From positions 1 through 64,000 of the forward strand of contig JADCGL010000030.1 in NCBI GenBank assembly GCA_020248985.1: a DNA stretch of 64,000 bases. The letters are read 5' to 3'. The notes under the pieces were generated by a model. It was not told where the DNA came from. It was given only the letters and a program-made list of their open reading frames with translations, and searched no databases. Source of the DNA: Telmatospirillum sp. (GTDB taxonomy: Bacteria; Pseudomonadota; Alphaproteobacteria; CACIAM-22H2). Shown piece after piece: positions 20,301-27,958 of the stretch. Position numbers and translations under genes: made by a program. Within the stretch, counting starts at the first letter, position 1; each line of letters opens with the position of its first letter.

Positions 20301-21071
20301 CTCACCCAGCGGGCGGCGGAAAGCAAAGCGCGCGACGAAGCCGCGTTCCGCGAACGCTTCCTGGCCGATGCGAGCCGCGAGATGCGCGCGCCGCTCGACA
20401 CGATCCTCGGCATTTCCGAAGCGCTCGAGCGCGCCGGCGGAGCGAGCGTTGCGACCGGCGCCCACGACATCCACGACAGTGCCGAACATCTGCTCGACTT
20501 CGTCGCGCGCATGTTCGATCTCTCGCAGCTCGATGCGGGTCCCGGCCTGCTGCGCGAAAGCGACGGCAATCCCGGCGAAATCGCGCGGTCGGTCGTACGC
20601 ATGCTAGAAGCCGACGCAGGCCGGCGCGGGCACCGCCTGTCGGCGGCGATCGCGCGCGACCTGCCGCGCTTGCGCTGCGACACCGGGCTCGTGCGCCAGA
20701 TGCTGCTCAATCTCGTCGGCAATGCCGTGCGCTTCTCTCCGCCCGACTCGCTGGTCTCGATCCATATCCGCGAGCGCGACGGGCAGATCGAAATCTCGGT
20801 GCGCGACGGCGGCCCCGGCTTCTCGGCCGACGAGGTTCTCAAACGCCGGCAGGCCGGGCTCGCTAAATCCAAGAACGCCGCCGGGCGCGACGTCGAGCGC
20901 GACGGCGGGCGCAGTCTTGCCCTCGTTCAGACGCTCGCCAAACTGCACGGGGCCGAGCTCAAACTCACGAGCCGGATCGGCGAGGGGGCTGTCGCCACAC
21001 TCGTGTTTCCGCCCGAACGCACGCTGCGCGCCGCGGCCGAAGCCAAAACGGCTTCGACGGCCGACGACTAG
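17382..21071 (+). CDS. CheB-CheR-coiled-coil-PAS-PAS-histidine-kinase-like fusion lacking the phosphoacceptor His
   Basis: This 1229-residue protein joins several modules. The CheB methylesterase (about 12-195) has Ser22 in GASAGG, His49 and Asp141 in SGTGTDG, so the triad is intact. The CheR methyltransferase (about 215-480) has WIPGCSTGEEAYS and SCRNLLIYF. A long coiled coil of eight EEL.xxN heptads follows (657-712), then two PAS domains (about 720-830 and 850-960) and a HisKA/HATPase pair. The H-box reads SREMRAPL, with Arg999 where SHELRTPL has its His. The ATPase part keeps an N-box (LLNLVGNAVRFS), DGGPGF and a G2-like GGRSLALVQ. There is no receiver domain. It probably modifies receptors or acts as a sensory scaffold, and autophosphorylation at the usual site is not possible. 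Its stop overlaps that of the convergent racemase-like gene. Confidence 0.9.
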   Translation: MSDNAKPAESETPRAYVAIGASAGGLEALRALIGNLPSDTGFAVVVAQHLAPQHASMLAALLSRESRVPIEEARDGVRLAANRIYITPPNCDISVRGNAIALQRPHADRGPKPSVNVLFESIAKAYGPRAIAIVLSGTGTDGAAGIRAVKAAGGLAIVQNEESAKYNGMPQAAIDTGVIDVILPPDAIGAQLSKIADAPRDFAPPAPPVVQLSDIDEIFSLLNERHGIDLKNYKPGTVQRRVESRMAAARMADTAAFLALLRANPNELDRLAQAIMIPVTSFFRDPEVFDAFSTALDALLAGGDRTAPLRVWIPGCSTGEEAYSIAISIVEALERAKTSRKVQIFATDIDEEAIAVGRRGIYPYDALATVDPHLVQKYFVDTGEAYQVAKEVRERLVFAKHNLLRQPPFLRIDIVSCRNLLIYFKAEVNAQLIALFHRALRVNGLLLLGKSETLGAHSDLFEPIDRKAKLSRRRDVPAGAEPNIRNLVQIGAAYPTARPRVEIPPRISTQTLIERALAEAFAPKSVLVDENLALLQAHGDVARVLQITAGKPDLTLAGLVTRQLGTMIRMLVHKARRENIAVEATDIDPETGKGVRVAVRPVPVPGENLQYYLVSFLDTASALAANLAAPEPGAEQVVVEIRHELATAREHLQTVTEELETANEELQSANEELQSANEELQSTNEELETSNEELQSTNEELQTINEELEQKSSELHEANTDLVNIQNSIAAPLVVVDRVGRVRRFNSAAASAFGLTQENLADGVSRIRQATGFDDLVGRIDNVLQRGRAFERQVALADRDYQLSIVANRDDSEATIGALLFFYENTEAVRSQRVLKEQETALRALAGAQSAALDGVPAHLALVDAVGRIVATNKAWDDFARLNGLVGQSFGAGANYIEVCRSSTGDCAEEAHDVASGLSRVLAGELAEFSIEYPCHSPDQQRWYRCTCRPVWLDGARAAVVSHIDISDRKLAELTQRAAESKARDEAAFRERFLADASREMRAPLDTILGISEALERAGGASVATGAHDIHDSAEHLLDFVARMFDLSQLDAGPGLLRESDGNPGEIARSVVRMLEADAGRRGHRLSAAIARDLPRLRCDTGLVRQMLLNLVGNAVRFSPPDSLVSIHIRERDGQIEISVRDGGPGFSADEVLKRRQAGLAKSKNAAGRDVERDGGRSLALVQTLAKLHGAELKLTSRIGEGAVATLVFPPERTLRAAAEAKTASTADD

Positions 21072-21832
21072 CGTTCGGACCAGGCCCGCGGCGCGGCGCC
21101 TGGCGGGCCGAAATCGCGCGGCACCAGGCCGGCGTGAAACCAGGTCGCGAATGCGTAGATGTCGAAGACCGGCCGACGGATCGCCTGCGCAAGGGCGCGC
21201 GAATAGGGGGCCATGTTCGTGCATTCGAGCAGCACGGCACCGACCGACCGATCGCGCGCGACAAGCGCATGGCCGGCTTCGACCATGTCGGCCTCGGCTG
21301 CGGCGCAATCGAGATTTTCTTCGTTGCCGAGAATCGCGCGCGTGAATTCGCGCCCGCCCTCGGTGCCCATCACGGGCGTGCCTTCGGGCACGTTGGCGGC
21401 CGCGAGATGCGCTTGCGTCAGCGATCTGGAATCGATCGTGAGAATGCCCACGCGCTTGCCGGGCGGCAGCAAGGCTTGGATGGCCTGGGCCTGCATGAGG
21501 CTCGAGGTTGCGACCGGAACCTCGACATGGGCAGCAAGCTCGCGCTGGAAAAGCGACAGGAACCCGCAATTGGTCGTGATGCCGTCTGCGCCTTGCGCCA
21601 CGAGATCGGCGGCGGCGTGCTTGAACGCGTCGAGCAGGCCTTCGGCGCGGTTGCGCACCACGCGTTCGGGCGAGGCGTCTTTAACGAGCCGATAGAGGAC
21701 CGGAAACGGCCACGTTGTGGCATTGCCCATGTCGCCGGGGATGCGCGGAAAACGCGCTTCCAGCATCAAGATGCCGAGCCTTGCGCCGTAGAGCGGTTTG
21801 CCGCCCGTCGCCAATCGGCTGTCGTCGCCCAA
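21068..21832 (-). CDS. Aspartate/glutamate racemase family protein
   Basis: The 254-residue protein has the two-Cys arrangement of the Asp/Glu racemase superfamily: Cys89 in TTNCGF and Cys204 in LLECTNM, each in one half of a pseudo-symmetric fold. RIPGDMGNATTWPFPVLY near the N-terminus is typical of a subgroup often annotated as Asp/Glu/hydantoin racemase. The start codon is TTG at 21832; the next in-frame Met (residue 23) would cut off the first strand GARLGILML. The substrate is unknown, and membership alone does not prove racemisation. It overlaps the stop of the CheB/CheR fusion by 4 bases. Confidence 0.83.
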   Translation of the reverse strand: MGDDSRLATGGKPLYGARLGILMLEARFPRIPGDMGNATTWPFPVLYRLVKDASPERVVRNRAEGLLDAFKHAAADLVAQGADGITTNCGFLSLFQRELAAHVEVPVATSSLMQAQAIQALLPPGKRVGILTIDSRSLTQAHLAAANVPEGTPVMGTEGGREFTRAILGNEENLDCAAAEADMVEAGHALVARDRSVGAVLLECTNMAPYSRALAQAIRRPVFDIYAFATWFHAGLVPRDFGPPGAAPRAWSER

Positions 21833-21844
21833 AATCGATCCTCT

Positions 21845-22414
21845 CTAGTTGGCGATCGAGTTTGCACGATTCGACAATAACTCGATAGGTGCGTTCATGT
21901 TCGCACCCGCGAGGCACGGAAAAGCTGCGCGTGCCGTCAGGCCGTGCGGCAGGCGGTTGCTAAGGTCGAGCCTGCCGCCGAGCAACACGACGAGCTGGAC
22001 GGTGATCGCGAGGCCCAAGCCGATGCCCTCGCTGTTCGCCACGAACGAGTCCGCGCCGCGCAGAAACGGCGTGCCGATGCCGGCGATCAGTTTTTCGTCC
22101 ATGCCGCTTCCTTGGTCGGACACGACGATGCTGAAGCCGCCTTGGGCGTCCTGTGCCGCGTCGATCGAGACGGTGCCGCCGACCGGCGAGAACTTGCACC
22201 ATGCGCAACGCTTCGTCGACGACATCTCGCACGCACACGGTTTCGAGGGCGAGGGCCCCTGTCGCGCTTTGGATGCGCGTGAGATTGAGGATGTCGTTGA
22301 TGAGATCGAGAAGATGGCGCCCGCGAGCCGCTCCTTAGCCTCGACAGGCACGTCGCGCTCGACGCCGGCCGCGACCCGAAAGCGCATTTTTTCGGAAAAT
22401 GCTTTGTCTGCCAT
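21845..22414 (-). pseudogene. Eroded sensor histidine kinase with two out-of-frame internal deletions
   Basis: The single open frame of 189 codons is kinase-like only at its end: DQGSGMDE (G1), GIGLGLAITVQLVVLLGGRL (G2) and a final strand. Between about 22200 and 22320 the kinase sequence is instead in another frame on the same strand, which reads HLLDLINDILNLTRIQ then LETVCVRDVVDEALRMV, the second helix of a HisKA domain. The frame changes near 22320 (after KERLAG) and near 22200, where RMV joins KFSPVGG, the tail of an N-box. The H-box and most of the N-box are therefore missing. This looks like a decayed gene rather than a working kinase; sequencing error alone would not remove these blocks. 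Confidence 0.8.
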
Positions 22415-22565
22415 CGAATACCTTTTTCTCCGACGCGGACAATGCCAACCGACAATTAAATTTTCGTATACGCTATTATTTTCGGAAAATTGACATCCGC
22501 ATGGTATCCCGAGGCAGCAAAGTGCCCGTGTTCAGCGTTTTCGCGTTGTCTCCTTCACCTAGCTC

Positions 22566-22595
22566 TTCTTCGCTTTGTCCCGACTGCGATATAAT
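22566..22595 (+). promoter_or_regulatory. Possible promoter with consensus -10 for the 53-residue protein gene
   Basis: TATAAT at 22590-22595 is a perfect -10. The -35 is weak (TTCTTC at 22566-22571, 18 bases upstream). It is placed about 45 bases before the GTG of the small membrane protein gene, giving a leader of about 39 bases with AAGGAG. Confidence 0.4.
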
Positions 22596-22640
22596 CCGCG
22601 ACAAGAGTTCGTACGATCAGGCCAAACCAAGGAGAGGCAC

Positions 22641-22802
22641 GTGGACACAGTCACCATCACTTTGCTCGTCGCGATGTTCGGCGTTGCTCTGCTGGTTTTC
22701 CGCGAGCCGTTCTGCTGGTATTTCAAGATCAACCAGACGCTCGAAAACCAGCGCAAGATCCTGGCCAAGCTTCAGGCGCAAAGCGGCGAGCACAAACCCT
22801 GA
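22641..22802 (+). CDS. Small single-pass membrane protein (53 residues), unknown function
   Basis: The GTG at 22641 is preceded by AAGGAG at good spacing and by a consensus TATAAT further up, which together support a real small gene. The product has one membrane segment (about 4-22, TITLLVAMFGVALLVF) and a polar, helical tail with QTLENQRKILAKLQAQ that could form a short coiled coil. No family is recognised. It sits between the kinase remnant and the PAS gene pair. Confidence 0.55.
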   Translation: MDTVTITLLVAMFGVALLVFREPFCWYFKINQTLENQRKILAKLQAQSGEHKP

Positions 22803-22837
22803 CGACGGCGGCGCTTGCGTAACTGCCGCTTGGAAGC

Positions 22838-23410
22838 CTACGCGTCCTCGACGCGCAGATTCGCCACGACGATGCGCTTGGCAAGTTCGTGCGAGGCGAT
22901 GGTGCTCCAGTCCATTTCCCGGATGCGCCGCAGTGCTTCAACGTCGGCCGCTTTCAGGAAGTCGATAGAACCCAGGATCCGGTCGACATGCTCGCCGTCT
23001 TCCGACAGCGGCACGACCAGATGCTCAAGGTCGATCCGCATGCCCGAAGCCGATACGATCTGACTCTCGGACACGACCGGCATTTTGGTCTCGAGCGTAA
23101 AGGCCAAGCTTCGGCGCCATTCCTCTTCGAATCCGCCGAGTTTCATTTGGGACAGAAGTTTGCCCGTTGCATCCTGCTTGAGGCGGTCGGCGAGCAGCGT
23201 TCCCATCAGGCTGAACCGGAATTCGACCTCGCCGCCGCTGCCGTGGATCTCGGCAATGTAGATCTGCGGAAGCTCCTGGCTGAGATCGAAGGGGATCACG
23301 TCGGGCTGGAACTCGCGCCGACAGGGCATTTTCTTCGCGCCGCGCGCCAGCAGCCAATGCGCATAGATGTGGGCGTTGCGGGAGCTCGTCAGCACGGGTC
23401 GCACTGCCAT
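22838..23410 (-). CDS. PAS_5-type domain protein, copy B
   Basis: This 190-residue protein resembles the alphaproteobacterial PAS_5 (formerly DUF) family. It has an N-terminal SSRNAHIYAHWL segment, IYIAEIHGSGGEVEFRFSLMG in the sensor core, FEEEWRRSLAFTLETKMPVV and a C-terminal GSIDFL followed by a helix. The ATG at 23410 is chosen by alignment with copy A, although an in-frame TTG exists upstream. No output domain is attached, so it may sense or bind a partner. It lies 125 bases downstream of copy A on the same strand. Confidence 0.8.
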   Translation of the reverse strand: MAVRPVLTSSRNAHIYAHWLLARGAKKMPCRREFQPDVIPFDLSQELPQIYIAEIHGSGGEVEFRFSLMGTLLADRLKQDATGKLLSQMKLGGFEEEWRRSLAFTLETKMPVVSESQIVSASGMRIDLEHLVVPLSEDGEHVDRILGSIDFLKAADVEALRRIREMDWSTIASHELAKRIVVANLRVEDA

Positions 23411-23535
23411 CTCCCTGTATTCGTGTCCGACGCATATGTCGGTCGAAACGACATTTCCCTGAAACACTAGCAAAAAGCCGCCGCTCGCACCACCCGGCAG
23501 CGTGGGCGCAACCGTACTGTACCTTTAATGCAAAA

Positions 23536-24099
23536 TCAGACTTGCAGACGGAGATTCGAAATGATGATTCGTTTTGCAAGTTCAACCGATGTGATCTTCG
23601 TCCAGTCGAGCTGCGGGATCATCTTTTTGAGATCGGCTTCCGTCTGGCCGATGAAATCGATCGAGCCGAAAACCTGATCGACGGTGGTGCCGTCCTCGGA
23701 GATCGGCAGCGCCAGATGCTCGATGTCGAGATCGTAGCCGGCCTCGGTCTTGATGATGCTTTCGTCGACCACGGGCAATTTCATCTGCACGGTCTGCACG
23801 AGGTTGCGCCGCCATTCCTCTTCCCAGCCGCCGATCTGCAGGTCGAGAAGCATGCGGCCGGTTCCGTCTTGCTGCAGCCGATTGCCGAGGTCCGAGCCCA
23901 TCAGCCGGAACTTGAACCAGGTACCGAGTTCGTCGCGCATCACACGCGCGATGTAGATGTAGGGAAGGTCCGGCACAAGCTCGGGCGACAGGGTCGAGGG
24001 CCCGATGTCGCGGCTGGTCGGCATCGCTTTGCGCAAGCTTGCCGTCACCCAATGGGCATAGAGCGTCGCGTTGCGCCGACTTGCAAGAACCAACCGCAT
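23536..24099 (-). CDS. PAS_5-type domain protein, copy A
   Basis: The 187-residue paralogue of copy B shares ASRRNATLYAHW, IYIARV, FKFRLMGSDLGNRLQQDGTG, WEEEWRRNLVQTVQMKLPVV, LPISEDGTTVDQVFGSIDF and ELAKRIIISNLR. Every block of the family is present in the same order, so this is a tandem duplication with marked divergence. It is a lone sensor-type domain without an effector. The upstream 92 bases to tRNA-Ser hold no clear promoter. Confidence 0.82.
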   Translation of the reverse strand: MRLVLASRRNATLYAHWVTASLRKAMPTSRDIGPSTLSPELVPDLPYIYIARVMRDELGTWFKFRLMGSDLGNRLQQDGTGRMLLDLQIGGWEEEWRRNLVQTVQMKLPVVDESIIKTEAGYDLDIEHLALPISEDGTTVDQVFGSIDFIGQTEADLKKMIPQLDWTKITSVELAKRIIISNLRLQV

Positions 24100-24191
24100 T
24101 TTTTTCCGATTCCCGTTGCCGAAGCTGAATCCAGCGACGGAAATACGAGGGTGTCACGAAACGCGACCGAAACGAAGGCCAATCGCCCGGC

Positions 24192-24281
24192 TGGCGGATG
24201 GGGTGAGATTCGAACTCACGGTCGGCTTGCACCGACGGCGGTTTTCAAGACCGCTGCCTTAAACCACTCGGCCACCCATCC
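24192..24281 (-). tRNA. tRNA-Ser (anticodon TGA)
   Basis: A full 90-base serine tRNA including an encoded CCA (24192-24194). The 7-bp acceptor pairs GGATGGG with CCCATCC, the T arm is GTGAG-TTCGAAT-CTCAC, there is a long variable arm (GTCGGTGCAAGCCGAC), and the anticodon TGA is at 24245-24247 in loop CTTGAAA. A TATAAA about 40 bases upstream of the 5' end could be its -10. Confidence 0.97.
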
Positions 24282-24448
24282 GCACCGCAGTGCCGGCACG
24301 CGCAAATGACGAACCGCTTTATAGCCGCCGGCGTTCCCGCGGACTAGGGGGCGGTCCCGCACCCCGCGAAGGCGATGAAAAGCCCGCCAGATTCGCGTCG
24401 GCGCGGTTGCGCTCGGTGCGGGCACGGGCCTAGAGTGCACGCCGAAAA

Positions 24449-25318
24449 ATGAGCGGCGGCGACTTCCAACTCTATCTCTCGAAACTCTTCTGGCTCGTGG
24501 CAGAGCCAGCGAGCCTTCTGCTATCCATCTGGGTTGCGGGCTGTCTGGTTTTGTGGACCCCATGGTGGCGGCTCGGGCGGCTGCTGGTGTGCCTTGCTGC
24601 TTTGCTGTCCCTGGCGATCGCGATGTTCCCGCTCGGGCAAATGGCGCTGCGCCCGATCGAAGACCGTTTTCCGCCGCGCGCCACGCTGCCGCCGCGCATC
24701 GACGGCATTTTGGTGCTGGGCGGCGTGATCGACTACTACGTGATCGGCAAGCGCGGCGTGCCGTCCTCGCAGCTCGCCGCCGGCAGCCCGCGGCTCGACG
24801 CCTTCATCGAATTGGCGCGCCGCTATCCGGCCGCCCGGCACGTCTTCACCGGCGGTTCGATCGAACTCATTGACGGCAAGGACACCGAAGCCGACGTCGT
24901 GCGGCGCATTTTCGCGCGCATCGGCCTCGACACGACGCGCATCATCTTCGAGAACCAGTCGCGCAACACGTACGAAAACGCGATGCTGAGCCTCGCCCTC
25001 ATCAAGCCGGAACCGGAAGAAACCTGGCTGCTGATCACCTCGGCGCGCCATATGCCGCGCGCCATCGGCACGTTCCGCAAGGCGGGTTGGCCGCATCTTC
25101 TGGCATATCCGATCGATTTCGCGACCGATCCGAACCAGCCTTTCGAAAGCGCTTTCCGCCTCGGCCACAATCTCAATTTCCTGTCCGAGGCGATCCGCGA
25201 GTATATCGGCCTTGCCTATTACTACAAACTCGGGCGCACCGACGCGCTGTTCCCGAACCCGGATCCGGAAGTGCTCGAAGGCGAAGTGCCGCCGCCGCCG
25301 CCCGCCGACGAAGGCTAG
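24449..25318 (+). CDS. YdcF/ElyC-like DUF218 membrane protein
   Basis: The 289-residue protein has two N-terminal membrane helices (about 16-37 and 42-62) and a DUF218 domain from residue 84. That domain carries DGILVLGG, the HVFTGGS segment, an ENQSRNTYENA helix, LLITSARHMPRA and LNFLSEAIREYIGLAYY. Members act in envelope or polysaccharide metabolism, but the reaction is not established. It ends with a short proline-rich tail. Its stop shares a CTAG with the convergent histidine phosphatase. Confidence 0.85.
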   Translation: MSGGDFQLYLSKLFWLVAEPASLLLSIWVAGCLVLWTPWWRLGRLLVCLAALLSLAIAMFPLGQMALRPIEDRFPPRATLPPRIDGILVLGGVIDYYVIGKRGVPSSQLAAGSPRLDAFIELARRYPAARHVFTGGSIELIDGKDTEADVVRRIFARIGLDTTRIIFENQSRNTYENAMLSLALIKPEPEETWLLITSARHMPRAIGTFRKAGWPHLLAYPIDFATDPNQPFESAFRLGHNLNFLSEAIREYIGLAYYYKLGRTDALFPNPDPEVLEGEVPPPPPADEG

Positions 25319-25962
25319 ATGCGCATCCAAGCCGCCAGCCTTTCGGCATCGGGCTTGTCGTTCCAGAAATCGACGGCGAGGGCGCCCGTTGGCGCCACGC
25401 GCACGCCGCAGCAAGCCCCGGTTGCAACGCCGAGCTTGGCGTCGCGCTGGGCATTCGCGAAAAACGCCGCATCGAGTTTGGCGAAGTAGCGCAGCACGCC
25501 TTGCGAACTGCACAGCACCGGCACGAAACGCGGCGCCCCGCTCGCAAGCTCATGCACCAGCGACGCCGCACCGGCAGCAAGCGTGGCTTCGTCGGGCGCC
25601 CAGTTCTGCCCATGCGGCCAGACGCAGCGCCGGTTCCAATCTTCGAGCAGTTCCGTGCCGACGCGAGCTGCGATCTCGGCGTCGGTCAAACCCTCCCAAT
25701 CGCCGTAGTCGATTTCGCGCAGGCGCGTGTCGAGCGTCGGCGCAACGCCGAACCCGTTCGCGACAAAATCGCGCGTGCGCTGGAGCGGCCCCGCAAAAAA
25801 CGGTCCGAGACGCAGACCGGCCGCACGCACGGCAGCGGCGAATGTCTGCGCTTGCTGAAGGCCTTTTTGCGTGAGCGGCAGGTCCGAACGCGCGCCGACG
25901 CGCGTGGGCACCGTGCCGTCTTCGAACGTGTTGCCATGGCGCACGAGCAGCAGACGGCGCAT
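25315..25962 (-). CDS. Histidine phosphatase family protein (phosphoglycerate-mutase-like)
   Basis: This 215-residue branch-1 histidine phosphatase has the phosphohistidine motif LLVRHGNT near residues 5-12, an Arg in GPLQRTRDF and the acid/base Glu in REIDYGDWEGLT. The second catalytic His, normally in SHG, is not obvious: the matching place reads VLCSSQGVLRYF, so activity is uncertain. The ATG at 25962 overlaps the TGA of kdsB (ATGA), making a two-gene operon. The link with kdsB suggests a sugar-phosphate or envelope role, but that is inference. Confidence 0.82.
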   Translation of the reverse strand: MRRLLLVRHGNTFEDGTVPTRVGARSDLPLTQKGLQQAQTFAAAVRAAGLRLGPFFAGPLQRTRDFVANGFGVAPTLDTRLREIDYGDWEGLTDAEIAARVGTELLEDWNRRCVWPHGQNWAPDEATLAAGAASLVHELASGAPRFVPVLCSSQGVLRYFAKLDAAFFANAQRDAKLGVATGACCGVRVAPTGALAVDFWNDKPDAERLAAWMRI

Positions 25963-26771
25963 CAGAGGAGCCTCTGCGTACCGTCGAAGCGGGCGAGCAG
26001 CTCGCCCTCGCGCGCGATGATCGCTTCGGCCTCGACGAGATCGGTCGGGCTGTCGATCGACCAATGCGTGCGCCCGCGATAGTCGCACTGCACCACGCGC
26101 ATGCGCATGCCGTTCTCAAGCGCGCGCAATTGTTCGAGTTCTTCGGCGCGCTCGAACGGGCCCATCGGGAACCCGACATAGTCGGCAAGTGCGTCGCGCC
26201 GGTAGGCGTAGATGCCGATATGGCGATAGAGCGGGGGATCGCCGTCGGGTTTTTTGACGAACGGGATCAGGCTCTTCGAAAAATAGAGCGCGTCGCCGAA
26301 GCGGTCGAAGGTCACAGTTGTGCCGCCAGCCTGGCCGTCGGCTTTCTGGCGCTTGAGGGCCGCATAGGCATCCGCCGACATTTTCGTCGCCAAAGTGGCA
26401 ATGCGGATTTGCGGGTTCGCAAGCATCGCCTCGGCCAAGGCGCCGATTGCCCAGGGTGGCGTGAGGACGGCATCACCCTGCAGATTGACGATCGCCTCTT
26501 CCTGGAGATCGAGTGCATCGACGGCGGCCTTGGTGCGCTCGGTGCCGTTGCGGCAGGATGCGGGCGTCATGACCGCTTCGCCGCCGAAAGCCGCCACCGC
26601 ATGGGCGATGCGCGCATCGTCGGTCGCGACCACGACGCGGTCCACGCTGGCTGCCGCCTTGGCAATCGCCCAAACGCGCGCCAGCATCGGCACGCCTGCG
26701 ACCAGGGCTAATGGCTTGCCCGGAAAGCGCGTCGAGGCAAATCGAGCCGGGATGACGACGGCAACACCCAT
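25962..26771 (-). CDS. kdsB: 3-deoxy-manno-octulosonate cytidylyltransferase
   Basis: KdsB activates KDO to CMP-KDO for lipopolysaccharide inner-core synthesis in the cytoplasm. The 269 residues begin MGVAVVIPARFASTRFPGKP, containing the nucleotide-binding RFxSTRxPGKPL motif. RVVVATDDARI, NLQGDAVL (in place of the usual NVQGDEP), YRHIGIYAYRRDAL and ERAEELEQLRALENG follow, all characteristic. Acidic residues for Mg are in ATDD and QGDA. The start at 26771 fits the first strand exactly. It overlaps the phosphatase downstream by 4 bases. Presence implies a KDO-containing outer membrane. Confidence 0.93.
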   Translation of the reverse strand: MGVAVVIPARFASTRFPGKPLALVAGVPMLARVWAIAKAAASVDRVVVATDDARIAHAVAAFGGEAVMTPASCRNGTERTKAAVDALDLQEEAIVNLQGDAVLTPPWAIGALAEAMLANPQIRIATLATKMSADAYAALKRQKADGQAGGTTVTFDRFGDALYFSKSLIPFVKKPDGDPPLYRHIGIYAYRRDALADYVGFPMGPFERAEELEQLRALENGMRMRVVQCDYRGRTHWSIDSPTDLVEAEAIIAREGELLARFDGTQRLL

Positions 26772-26908
26772 GTGAACCAACCTTGTCGAGTTTCGCGAAC
26801 CGACCGGAAACTGCCTCTTTTCCGGGGCTTGCGCAACATGCCGCGATGTCGCAAACCGCAACAATTCGCCAATTGCATCGCATCCCCGCCGCATGGCACT
26901 TGATAGCC

Positions 26909-27895
26909 ATGGATATGCGAACGAGTCGGCGCGCTGTGCTGGCAGGGGCTGCGGCTGCAGCCGCCTTGCCGTCATTGGCGATTGCCAACGACATGCCCTT
27001 CGATGCGTGGCTGCGCGGCTTTCGCGAGGAAGCGCTGCAGAAGGGCCTCAAGCGCGCCACGCTCGACCAGGCCTTCGCCGGGGTCGCACCGCTGCCGCGC
27101 ATCCTCGAACTCGACCGCGCCCAACCCGAAGTGCGGCTCACGTTCGAGCAGTATTTTGCGCGCGTGGTCAATCGCGTGCGCATCGACACCGGGCGTAGCC
27201 GCTTGGCCGAGAACAGCGCGTTGTTGGGGCAGGTCGTACATCGCTATCCCGTGCAGCCGCGTTTCATCGTCGCGCTGTGGGCGGTCGAAACGGATTTCGG
27301 GCGCTTGACCGGCGGACACAATGTTTTTGCGGCCCTTGCCACGCTCGCCTATGACGGTCGCCGCTCGGCCTTTTTCCGCGAAGAGCTGCTCAATGCCTTG
27401 CGCATTGCCGACAAGGGCGTGATGAACCCATCGGAAATGCGCGGCTCGTGGGCGGGCGCGATGGGGCAGAGCCAGTTCATGCCGTCGTCCTATTTGGCGT
27501 ATGCCGTCGATTTCGACGGCGACGGTAAAGCCGACATCTGGAACACGCGCGCCGACGTGTTCGCCTCAATCGCCAACTATCTCGTCAAGGTCGGCTGGAA
27601 GTCGGACGAAACCTGGGGCCGCCAGGCTCAGTTGCCGGCGGGCTTCGATCGCGCGCTGATCGACCACAACAATGTGTGGAAGCCGCTCGGCGAGTGGCAG
27701 GCGCTCGGCGTTCGCCTGGCCGACGGCCGCGATCTACCGATGCGCGATCTGCGCGCGGCGATCGCCCAGCCCGACGGCGAGGGCACGCGCGCCTTCCTCG
27801 TCTATTCGAATTTCCGTGTGATCATGCGCTGGAACCGGTCGGTCAATTTCGCCGCCTCGGTCGGACTGCTTGCCGACGCGATTGGCGAGGTTTAA
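26909..27895 (+). CDS. Lytic murein transglycosylase, MltB family
   Basis: The 328-residue enzyme cleaves peptidoglycan glycan strands in the periplasm. A twin-arginine-like signal (RTSRRAVLAGAAAAAALP) precedes the SLT2 domain. The catalytic Glu127 lies in ALWAVETDFGRLTG, followed by SWAGAMGQSQFMPSS and an NVFAALATLAYDGRR helix, all typical of MltB. The ATG at 26909 is adopted; ATG 26915 is an equally good alternative because neither has a strong ribosome site. It lies just upstream of rlpA, a functionally related septal transglycosylase. Confidence 0.9.
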   Translation: MDMRTSRRAVLAGAAAAAALPSLAIANDMPFDAWLRGFREEALQKGLKRATLDQAFAGVAPLPRILELDRAQPEVRLTFEQYFARVVNRVRIDTGRSRLAENSALLGQVVHRYPVQPRFIVALWAVETDFGRLTGGHNVFAALATLAYDGRRSAFFREELLNALRIADKGVMNPSEMRGSWAGAMGQSQFMPSSYLAYAVDFDGDGKADIWNTRADVFASIANYLVKVGWKSDETWGRQAQLPAGFDRALIDHNNVWKPLGEWQALGVRLADGRDLPMRDLRAAIAQPDGEGTRAFLVYSNFRVIMRWNRSVNFAASVGLLADAIGEV

Positions 27896-27958
27896 CTTTT
27901 TGTTGAAGGTCGCTTGCGCCCTCTCGATTCGGGCGCAAATTCAGGGGTTTTCGGCATC

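Noticed and set aside
17733-20489. 918-codon minus-strand open frame opposite the CheB/CheR fusion
   Set aside because: Antisense to a clearly coding gene; no recognisable motif, and the composition is typical of frame shadows in high-GC DNA.
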